Assembly (NCBI GenBank): GCA_900549135.1 | Contig: URNI01000055.1 | Location: 1-12,550 of the forward strand | Length of the DNA: 12,550 bases | Reading direction: 5' to 3' | Source: an uncultured Collinsella sp. | Lineage (GTDB): Bacteria > Actinomycetota > Coriobacteriia > Coriobacteriales > Coriobacteriaceae | Shown: one piece after another, positions 6,308 through 12,550 of the stretch | How the letters are laid out: the number at the start of each line of letters is the position of its first letter | Numbering within the stretch: position 1 is the stretch's first letter | The notes under the pieces: model-generated | Told to the model about the DNA's origin: nothing | The model's input: only the letters and a program-made list of their open reading frames with translations | Databases searched by the model: none | Position numbers and translations under genes: made by a program

Positions 6308-7594
6308 ATGCTCGCCTCTCTTTTCTCAAAGCCTCAATCATCGCTGTCCGTGCAGGCCAAGCGCCTGGTGGCGATGCGCTTTCTCATCTACACCGGTTTT
6401 CAGACCAGCTACTTTATCGGCGTCATCGGAACGCTCACCTATGCAGACGATGCCTCGGTCGTGGCGACATCGCTGGCCGTCCTGTTTATGAACGTATTCG
6501 TGATCTTGGGATCCTTTGCGGGCGGCGCGGCGCTCGACGCTTGGGGCCCGCGCCGTCATTTCTTGCTGAGCATCGTGGGCACGCTGGCAACCGGCGCGGC
6601 AATCATCGCGTTTGGTAGCGCGACCGGCGTCGTCCTGCTCGGCGCGGTGTTTCTGGGCTTTGTGATGGGATTCGCCCAGCCCATTGCCACGTCCTATCCG
6701 GCCTACCTCACCGATGATCCCGTCGAGCTCAAAGACATCAACTCCGCCATCGCCATGTTCTCAAACGTGAGTATTATCGTCGGACCCACGTTGGGTGGCT
6801 TTCTCGCGGCGGCTGCGTCGTCGCGCGCGGTGTTTGTGCTCATGATGCTCTTTACCGTGCTGGCGTTCGTCGCCGGTTGGGGCCTTAGACCAAGTGCGGG
6901 TCAGGCCGCCGCGCACGAAGACAAAACCGCGATTGGTGACATCACATTGGACAAGGCCAGCCAATGCTCCGACCCCAACACGTCCTCCCGTGTCACCTTC
7001 GCGACAAGCATCAAGACGGTCTTTACCAACAGCGTTCTCGCCCTGCTGTTCTGCATTATTTTCCTTTCGAACTTTGGCTATGGCGCCTTCGACCCGCTGG
7101 AGTCGTTCTTCTACCGCGATGTTCTGCATGTCGGTGTTGAGTGGATGGGCTGGCTCTCGTCGGCCAGCGGTGTGGGCGCGGTGCTGGGCGCCGTCCTCGC
7201 GCTCCACTTGCCACCGCACCTGGTCAACCTTAAAACGCTGCTCGTGGCGCTCATGTCCGTGGGCCTGGGAAGCCTGCTCTACGTGGGAACGCCGTACGTA
7301 GGCGTAGCTCTTGTCGGCCAGATTGCCCTAGGCGTGGCCTGGGGCGTCGTCAACCCGCTCCACAACACGATCGTGCAAACGACGGCCCCGCTCGAGCAGC
7401 TCGGTCGCGTCAACTCGGTCATGGGTTTTGGCAACATGTTCGCCGGCGTGGCGCCGCTGGCGATTGCCCCGTGGCTGGCGGCGACGTTTGGCGTGCAGCA
7501 GACGCTCGTAGGGGCGGGCATGGTCGTGACGGCGGTTCCCACGGCGTTGCTGCTGTTTGGCCGCCGGCATTTTGATCGTGCCGCGAGGCGGTAA
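6308..7594 (+). CDS. Major facilitator superfamily transporter
   Basis: A 428-residue integral membrane protein with about 12 hydrophobic segments in two halves, split by a hydrophilic loop around residues 197-235 rich in Ala, Asp, Lys and Ser. The loop between helices 2 and 3 carries a variant MFS motif A, GGAALDAWGPRR (72-83), with the characteristic Asp77 and basic pair. Overall it resembles the MFS-1/MFS-3 drug-efflux-type group, but the substrate cannot be read from sequence. ATG 6308 was chosen over the upstream ATG at 6269 because AAGGAG at 6297-6302 is correctly spaced and the upstream codons fall within the leader hairpin. The gene is transcribed alone between a terminator-like hairpin (6101) and the palindrome at 7595, probably from the promoter at 6142-6171. 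Confidence 0.9.
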   Translation: MLASLFSKPQSSLSVQAKRLVAMRFLIYTGFQTSYFIGVIGTLTYADDASVVATSLAVLFMNVFVILGSFAGGAALDAWGPRRHFLLSIVGTLATGAAIIAFGSATGVVLLGAVFLGFVMGFAQPIATSYPAYLTDDPVELKDINSAIAMFSNVSIIVGPTLGGFLAAAASSRAVFVLMMLFTVLAFVAGWGLRPSAGQAAAHEDKTAIGDITLDKASQCSDPNTSSRVTFATSIKTVFTNSVLALLFCIIFLSNFGYGAFDPLESFFYRDVLHVGVEWMGWLSSASGVGAVLGAVLALHLPPHLVNLKTLLVALMSVGLGSLLYVGTPYVGVALVGQIALGVAWGVVNPLHNTIVQTTAPLEQLGRVNSVMGFGNMFAGVAPLAIAPWLAATFGVQQTLVGAGMVVTAVPTALLLFGRRHFDRAARR

Positions 7595-7659
7595 AAACCA
7601 TCACAACATTCGATGAAAATCGCAATTATGCCGAAAAACGTCGAATGTTGTGATGGTTT
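7595..7659. repeat. 65-bp palindromic intergenic element, copy 3 (inverted orientation)
   Basis: The same perfect 19-bp arms as copy 1 occur at 7595-7613 and 7641-7659 around a 27-nt centre. The reverse complement of this centre resembles those of copies 1 and 2, so this copy is inserted in the opposite orientation and its centre is more diverged. It starts immediately after the MFS stop codon. It may terminate transcription, though only three Ts follow on the + strand. Confidence 0.88.
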
Positions 7660-7691
7660 GCGCTCCGGGCCAGGTCATCCTGCGAGTCCGG

Positions 7692-7728
7692 CCACCACAA
7701 AGGGGCCAGGCACCTTTGTGGTGGTTTT
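7692..7728 (+). terminator. Hairpin repeat, second copy, terminator-like
   Basis: CCACCACAAAGG (7692-7703) and CCTTTGTGGTGG (7713-7724) are identical to the arms at 6101, with loop GGCCAGGCA (one base different) and four following Ts. It probably ends the MFS transcript and belongs to the same repeat family. Confidence 0.75.
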
Positions 7729-7731
7729 GCG

Positions 7732-7756
7732 CCAAAGCGCCCCGTGTGCGCTTTGG
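7732..7756. other. 9-bp stem-loop upstream of the HAD gene
   Basis: CCAAAGCGC (7732-7740) and GCGCTTTGG (7748-7756) form a perfect stem with a 7-nt loop, CCCGTGT. TATACC follows at once and might be a -10 box, but no convincing -35 is seen. The stem-loop could be an operator or a leader structure; its role is unknown. Confidence 0.4.
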
Positions 7757-7817
7757 TATACCATGAACGCCACTTCCAGATACACCCCAAATCGCCGCAC
7801 AACCCAGAAAGGCCCCC

Positions 7818-8639
7818 ATGGACACCACCTTCAGCCACATCAAAGCCGTGCTCTGCGATCTTGACGGAACGTTGCTCACGAGCGAGCACGCGGTGTCCCC
7901 GCGCACCGTGGCGGCGATTCGCGCTCTGCGTGAGCGCGGCGTGCTGTTTGGTCTGTGCACCGGACGCGACGCCCAGGCGACCGAAGCCATGTTTGGGCTC
8001 TGGGGTATTGACGGCCTGGTAGACGTGCTGGTGGGCTGCGGCGGCGCCGAGGTCATCGACCGTGCGCACGGCATCAACGAGCTGAGCTACCCGCTGCCAG
8101 GCGAGACTATCGCGCGCATCTGCGAGCACATGGCAGGCCTGCCGGCAACGCCCGTTTGCCCTCGGGACGGCGTGCTCTATGTGCCCGAGAGCAATGCGTG
8201 CGTCGAACACCTGTCGCGTGTCGACGGCGTGCCCTACAAGGTGGTCGACTTTGCCGAGTTTTTGCGCGAGCCGCAGACTAAGGTGATGTTTACCATGGCG
8301 CCCGAGGCGATGCCGCGGGTGATTGAGCGGGCGTCGACATTTGCCGATGACACCGTTAAAGCGGCGGCTCTGCAAACCACGCAGCGACTCTACGAGTTCA
8401 TGGATCCGCGCGTGTCCAAGACGCGCGGCCTTGTGCGCGTGGCGGAGCTCAATGACATGGAGCTCCAGAACATCTGCGTGTTTGGCGATGCCGACAACGA
8501 TACCTGCATGGTGGCCGACGCCGGCGTGGGCATGGCTATGGCAAACGGCAGTGACGCCACCCGTGCCGCCGCCGATTTTGTAACCGCCAGCAACGACAAA
8601 GACGGCATCGCGATCTTTATCGAGGAACATCTGCTGTAG
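7818..8639 (+). CDS. Cof-type HAD-superfamily hydrolase
   Basis: A 273-residue cytoplasmic phosphatase of the HAD superfamily with a type IIB cap (Cof family), the group that acts on sugar phosphates and similar small phosphoesters. Motif I is DLDGT with nucleophile Asp14 and acid/base Asp16; motif II is Thr48 in CTGR; motif III is Lys201; motif IV is GDADND (223-228) with metal ligands Asp224 and Asp228. The cap lies between motifs II and III. All key residues are present and the length is normal. ATG 7818 is preceded by AGAAAGG at 7806-7812. The physiological substrate cannot be assigned. It appears monocistronic and is followed by the hairpin at 8654. Confidence 0.93.
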   Translation: MDTTFSHIKAVLCDLDGTLLTSEHAVSPRTVAAIRALRERGVLFGLCTGRDAQATEAMFGLWGIDGLVDVLVGCGGAEVIDRAHGINELSYPLPGETIARICEHMAGLPATPVCPRDGVLYVPESNACVEHLSRVDGVPYKVVDFAEFLREPQTKVMFTMAPEAMPRVIERASTFADDTVKAAALQTTQRLYEFMDPRVSKTRGLVRVAELNDMELQNICVFGDADNDTCMVADAGVGMAMANGSDATRAAADFVTASNDKDGIAIFIEEHLL

Positions 8640-8653
8640 CGCCGGGGGAGAGT

Positions 8654-8684
8654 CACCGCAAAGGGAGCAGGCGCCTTTGCGGTG
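8654..8684. repeat. Hairpin repeat, third copy with compensatory change
   Basis: CACCGCAAAGG (8654-8664) pairs perfectly with CCTTTGCGGTG (8674-8684) around loop GAGCAGGCG. Relative to the copies at 6101 and 7692, one A in the left arm is G and the matching T in the right arm is C, so pairing is kept. There is no following T-run. It lies 15 bases after the HAD stop codon. Confidence 0.75.
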
Positions 8685-8685
8685 G

Positions 8686-9024
8686 CCTCAGGCGATTTGG
8701 TGAATTGATACCTAAAATCTGCGCGCAAATTCAAATATGGTTGTCTGAACATTACACTTCTAACCACCGATGGGTTAAAGATATTTCTCATCAGTTTAGT
8801 AGGGTATTCCTTCGGTTAATGACCTACCGTTCACGGTCGATTTTCGACTGTTCACAAGATGTTTGCTCTTGAGCAAAATGTTGTGCAAATAAATAAAATG
8901 CTATTAAAAAACTGATAACTAACTTAATTACCAGTAGAAACAGATATTTCAGAGCGAATAAACGAAGGTTAATCCGAGCAAATGTCAAGAGAATTGAGAA
9001 TTCGCTACAAAACTATCGGTATTC
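8686..9024. other. AT-rich non-coding stretch upstream of the surface-protein gene
   Basis: No supportable gene is seen on either strand. The region is visibly AT-richer than its neighbours, with runs such as AAATAAATAAAATG. It holds two GTTCAC direct repeats (8829-8834 and 8850-8855, 21 bases apart) flanking a short dyad, GTCGA-TTT-TCGAC (8836-8848), and another dyad, TTTGCTC-TT-GAGCAAA (8862-8877). These could be regulator sites for the downstream adhesin, but that is inference. Confidence 0.5.
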
Positions 9025-9054
9025 TTGCTTAGATGTTCAAACAATTGCTACAAT
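9025..9054 (+). promoter_or_regulatory. Candidate promoter of the surface-protein gene
   Basis: TTGCTT (9025-9030) and TACAAT (9049-9054) are separated by 18 bases, and TG lies one base upstream of the -10, giving an extended -10 (TGCTACAAT). It would give a leader of roughly 85 nt. Near the leader end GTCTC (9123-9127) can pair with GAGAC (9136-9140) across the Shine-Dalgarno GGGGAGGAG (9130-9138), which might partly mask it. Confidence 0.55.
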
Positions 9055-9144
9055 ATGGATTACTAAGCGTGTGCAATTACAGATTGCGCAGATACGTTTG
9101 ATAGTGAAAGAGCAAGATCGCGGTCTCTTGGGGAGGAGACATCG

Positions 9145-10536
9145 ATGAAAGCGAATTCAGACAAATCTAAGCAGAGTAAAAAAGCGACGCGCCGTGTACT
9201 GGCAGGCGTTTTGTGCGGAGCCTCCGTTTTGAGCCTGGTACTGTCGCTCGTCATGCCCCCGATCTCGCAGGCCATCGCCAACGATGATCAGACAGTTTCT
9301 GCCGAGGAAACTGTGATGGGGGGGGGTTCCTCAAGTGAGTCTACTGATGTAGACAACACCAACAACGGGGATACCGAAAACCAGAATAGCGATGATTCCG
9401 AGGACGGCGCGAGCGAAGACGCCGCTGCTGCGGGCTCGACTGCCGATAGCGTGGAGGCCAAGGGTGTCGCGCTGCCTTCCGACGCACAGCTTTCCGATAA
9501 TGAAAATAGCGACGAAAACGCTATCGCTCCCGTCAGTGACGATGGCTATATCGAGGTAAACGGTGACGTTGCTGGACGATTCACCGGTGGCGGTACGTTT
9601 CGACTGACGGGTTATGCCTATTCGAATCAGCAGATTGTCATCAACAAAGACACCACCATCGATCTTAACGGCAACATGCTCTGCCATGGTTCCGGCAACA
9701 AAGACTCCTTCTTTGTGGTCAAAGAAGGAGCCACACTCACTATCGAGGATTCAGGTAAAACTTCAGGTAAAACAATAGACAAACAGTCTCGGGTCGAAAC
9801 GACGGCGGGTCAGCCTGCGACTATGACATGGGAAAAGGGAGACGGGTCTAGCTCTAATGGCGGCGCACCCAAGAGTCTTACTTACTATGAGACTAAGAGC
9901 ACGCCCAATACAGATGGACTTTGCACCACCGAGACTACGTACAAGCATGACGTTACGGGCTTTGGCGCTATCGTTGCGGCATCGGACAGGGGTTCCGTAA
10001 AGCGAGTGGTCACCGTTAATGAGGACTGCACGCTCGATCTCAAGGGCGGCATGATTACCACGGCCGCCAATCTGAGCGATGACGGCCATGTGATTCTTTC
10101 TACGGGTAAGGTCAAAATCGAAGGCGGTTACGTCACCAACGGCAACGGCGGTGGCTGGGGCGGTGGTCTGTGCATAACGGGCGCGAATGCCAGCCTCGAA
10201 ATGACAGGCGGTGTGGTCGCGGGAAACAAGGCAGCTTCTGGCGGCGGCGTCTACGCTGACAATGGAGCCACCTTGAAGCTTGCGGGTGGAATCATTTCTG
10301 GCAACGCTACGTATTCTGAATCGGTTGGTCTCGGTGGCGGCATCTTGGTTTCGGGCGGTAGTGTGACCGTTTCTGGTGGCTACATCACTAACAATAAATA
10401 CGCCAAGTTTTGCGGCGAGGATGGCCAGGGTGGCCATGGCGGCGCTGGGCTTGCTGCCAATAACGGCGCCCATGTCACCATTTCTGGTGGCCAGATTACT
10501 GGCAACTATTCCGAGGAAGCTGGCGGCGGCGTTTAG
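9145..10536 (+). CDS. Sortase-type surface adhesin, N-terminal part ending at an in-frame TAG
   Basis: This 463-codon frame is the secretory and beta-helix half of a larger cell-wall protein. A basic n-region (KKATRR) precedes a hydrophobic core at about residues 18-37 and a likely signal peptidase site after AIA (residue 45). An acidic Ser/Asp/Asn-rich stalk spans roughly 62-135. From about 136 the sequence becomes beta-strand-rich, and from about 310 it is built of repeating GG-x-[VI] turns of the type GGGVYADNGATLKLAGG and GGIISGN, as in right-handed parallel beta-helix (Pmp-like) surface proteins. ATG 9145 has a strong GGGGAGGAG site. A run of nine Gs (9318-9326) encodes Met58-Gly61. TAG at 10534 falls in GGGV-stop-VTN, where a sister repeat has GGGVYADN, and the same frame remains open beyond it. 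As sequenced, the product would be secreted without pilin domains or a wall anchor. Confidence 0.8.
   Translation: MKANSDKSKQSKKATRRVLAGVLCGASVLSLVLSLVMPPISQAIANDDQTVSAEETVMGGGSSSESTDVDNTNNGDTENQNSDDSEDGASEDAAAAGSTADSVEAKGVALPSDAQLSDNENSDENAIAPVSDDGYIEVNGDVAGRFTGGGTFRLTGYAYSNQQIVINKDTTIDLNGNMLCHGSGNKDSFFVVKEGATLTIEDSGKTSGKTIDKQSRVETTAGQPATMTWEKGDGSSSNGGAPKSLTYYETKSTPNTDGLCTTETTYKHDVTGFGAIVAASDRGSVKRVVTVNEDCTLDLKGGMITTAANLSDDGHVILSTGKVKIEGGYVTNGNGGGWGGGLCITGANASLEMTGGVVAGNKAASGGGVYADNGATLKLAGGIISGNATYSESVGLGGGILVSGGSVTVSGGYITNNKYAKFCGEDGQGGHGGAGLAANNGAHVTISGGQITGNYSEEAGGGV
9318..9326 (+). repeat. G9 homopolymer in coding sequence
   Basis: Nine consecutive Gs lie just downstream of the signal peptide codons. 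One extra G gives TGA at 9336-9338 and one fewer gives TAG at 9350-9352 (coordinates on this sequence), so either slip truncates the protein within about a dozen codons. This is the layout of a slipped-strand phase-variation tract. Sequencing or assembly error in the homopolymer cannot be excluded. Confidence 0.85.
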
Positions 10537-12550
10537 GTTACCAATATTTTTCAACATGATAGGGCATGGCTCGACATTAAAGGAGGAATTATTGCCTCTA
10601 ACGTGAGCTACCGATCTGAAGGTGCCGGCATCCGAGTGGGCCAGATGATTGACGCGATGATAAGTGGAGCGTCAAAAGATAGCCCAGTCTACATCACTAA
10701 TAACCACTGCATGTCTCGCTTTGACTGGGGCGGCGGCGGCATCTTTGTTCAGGGTGATTCGAATGTTGCAGCATCTAATGCTGGCAGGCTCTTTGTGTAC
10801 AACTCGTACATTAGCGCCAATACAGCTGGCGGCTACGGCGGCGGCGTTGCAGTCTGCCCCACGGGCAAGACGTTGGTAACGAACACTGAGGGCACGGCAA
10901 TCTTTGGCAATTTGTCTGCCGGCGAAGAGCATGATGATAATCATTTTAATAATGAAAATGTTTACAACAAGGAGAAAAATACCGGCAATGAAGCTAAACC
11001 CCATCTTTCAGGTGGTGGTGGTGAAAAGACTGAAGATAGAGATGCATACGAATCGGAGGTGTTTCGCGAGCACGGTCATGCCGATTTCTTCCTTGCGGCA
11101 AAGAAGGGCCATACGGATCCGATTGCGGCAGTAATCGGCAAGATGCTCGGCGGCGGAGATGCCCAGTATTCGGGAAGTAAAGAGCTCAAGGAGGAGATTG
11201 ATATTCCCGCCAATGGCGGTGTGCAGATTTATCAAAGCATAGGATTGACTTCGGGTGTTCAAGCCGGAAGCGATGAGGCGACGGCTGCGCAGAAAGCTGC
11301 GACAACCTTCATCACCGGAAATCATTCCTGGGATCATGGCGGTGGCATCATGTCGAATGGCGATCTGTACTTGGGTCAGCCTGCGGATACGTATGTCTAC
11401 CCGAGCCTTAAGCTGAAGGCGACCAAGAAGCTAATCGATTCGCAGACTGATAAGAACAAAACGCTCACTGGGAATGAGTTCAACTTTACGGTTTACCGCA
11501 AGGATTCGAAAGATCCTTTCGTTAATGGGAAATTCAATCGCGACGCTTGCGCTGAGGTGGGAACTGCAAATAATGATGCAAGCGGCAACATCACGTTTAA
11601 GCTTGGTGAACAGTTCGCAGCGAGCGGTACGGCTGACAAAATCACATACTACTTGGTCGAAGATACCGGCGAGGACTCCGACATCACATACGACTCTGCT
11701 GTGTATGAGATTGTGGCATCGGTTAAGGATACAAAGACCGAGCTCATGACTGTTCCGACAAAAGAAAACCCGAACAACCAGATACCCCTCAACATCCATA
11801 ACTACACGATTGAAAACGTCAGTGTGACCAAGCATGAACTCGACAAGTCATCTGGGGTGTGGAGTGTCACAAATTCATGGGACAATGTGCAGAATAGAGA
11901 TGGCTATTATCCAATTGCCTGTGAAGATAGCTCGGTGACTTTCACTAACGAATACACTCAGTACAACTCGTACGGCTCCTGGACTCCTAAGGCGACTAAG
12001 GTCGTTAAGGGTGGCGAGATGAAGGAGTTTACGCTCGAGTTTGCGGATAACGCGGGCTTCAAAGAAGCCGAGACGGTTAAGACTGATGCCAAGAAGGTTA
12101 TAACCACTGCTGACGGTGACAAACTCCAGAAGCTTGACTTCCCCACGATTGAGTACACGCTTGACAGCTTGAAGCAGAGTAATTCTGATGTTCCGGTCAG
12201 TGGCGCTTCCAAGACCTTCTATTACTATGTGCGCGAGAAGGACGAAAGATCGACCTATCCGCATTACAAGTTTGATCAGTCGGTCTATAGGTTCAAGGTT
12301 GTGGCAACGGATAACACCAAAGGAGGAATCGACTGTGCGGTGACCTACAAGAAGGGATCCGTTGGCTCCGATGGCGAGTGGAAACCAGACCCCGATGCCA
12401 AAGAACAGGACCTCACCGTCACCTCCACCTCCGCCCCCACCTTCACCAACACCTACTCAACCTCTTTGCCCCTTTCTGGTATGTCAGGCGTCACTCTGAC
12501 GTACCTTGCCGGCGCGGCGGTGCTTTGCGCTGCTGCAGCCTGGATGTACA
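10537..12550 (+). pseudogene. Sortase-type surface adhesin, C-terminal part after the TAG (open at window end)
   Basis: The frame of the upstream gene continues without a stop to the window edge. Numbering as if TAG were one residue: beta-helix repeats with GGGGIFVQG, GGYGGGVAV and GGGIMSNG continue to about 750. Two streptococcal-pilin isopeptide-linkage (FctA/Spy0128-like) domains follow. Domain 1 begins KATK (Lys761), has YYLVED (Glu839) and ends TFTNEY (Asn935). Domain 2 begins KATK (Lys952), has YYYVRE (Glu1031) and ends TFTNTY (Asn1102). Each shows a candidate Lys/Glu/Asn triad for an intramolecular isopeptide bond. LPLSG at 1108-1112 (bases 12466-12480) is a sortase signal, followed by a hydrophobic segment; the positively charged tail lies beyond the window. 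ATG 10645 could begin a separate frame, but it would lack a signal peptide and has no clear ribosome site, so a separate gene is unlikely. The parts are best read as one interrupted gene. Confidence 0.82.

Noticed and set aside
10534..10536. Amber codon as pyrrolysine or general stop reassignment
   Set aside because: Other genes in the window end normally, no pyl genes are visible, and the surrounding repeat pattern predicts Tyr, so a point mutation or sequence error is simpler.
10579..10605. Strong Shine-Dalgarno-like AAAGGAGG shortly after the amber codon, suggesting reinitiation
   Set aside because: The bases simply encode Lys-Gly-Gly of the beta-helix repeat. The nearest in-frame GTG (10603) is about 16 bases away, too far, and a restarted product would have no signal peptide.
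1..12550. CRISPR array, tRNA/rRNA gene or complete insertion sequence
   Set aside because: No regularly spaced direct repeats, cloverleaf, rRNA segment or transposase reading frame was seen. The dispersed palindromes differ in spacing and lie singly between genes.

Overview
The window comes from a moderately high-GC bacterium with Gram-positive surface architecture. The coding style, the sortase-anchored surface protein with streptococcal-pilin-type domains, and the abundant intergenic hairpins suggest a gut Coriobacteriia member such as Collinsella. That assignment is inferred from gene content and style; there is no rRNA or other marker to prove it. Every supported gene is on the + strand.

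Layout. (1) 1-2076: the tail of one ABC exporter half-transporter overlaps by 8 bases the start of a second full TMD-NBD half-transporter (178-2076), so the two are probably a heterodimeric exporter. (2) 2077-3427: a gene for a predicted DUF559-like (PD-(D/E)XK-type) protein (2287-3324) lies between two same-orientation copies of a 65-base palindrome. (3) 3557-5921: a two-gene molybdenum cofactor operon with a GTG-started moaA and a single-ORF fusion of MoaC and MobB, coupled by a 4-base gap. (4) 5922-6307: a non-coding stretch with a 100-nt gap-free imperfect hairpin, two hairpins sharing a GGGACAGG loop, a candidate promoter with overlapping dyad, and a structured leader for the next gene. 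(5) 6308-7594: an MFS transporter. (6) 7595-7817: a third 65-base palindrome in opposite orientation, another hairpin-terminator, and a 9-bp stem-loop. (7) 7818-8639: a Cof-type HAD phosphatase. (8) 8640-9144: an AT-rich non-coding stretch ending in a promoter. (9) 9145 to the window end: a large secreted surface protein.

The surface protein is the most interesting locus. It has a signal peptide, an acidic low-complexity stalk, a Gly-rich beta-helix repeat region, two FctA/Spy0128-like isopeptide domains, an LPLSG sortase signal and a membrane anchor. Just after the signal peptide the gene carries nine consecutive Gs. Gain or loss of one G leads to a stop within about a dozen codons on either side, which is the expected layout of an on/off phase-variable gene. 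The tract is in frame here, but an in-frame TAG at 10534 interrupts the beta-helix where sister repeats have Tyr. The frame then stays open for the remaining 2 kb, so this copy is broken by one substitution, misassembled, or read through.

A second theme is intergenic structure: three copies of a 65-bp palindrome, three hairpins with CCACC(A/G)CAAAGG-type stems (one with a compensatory pair change), a related hairpin with another stem but the same loop core, and a 100-nt hairpin. They occur only between genes, and some end in T-runs, so they could act as terminators, REP/MITE-like elements, or both.
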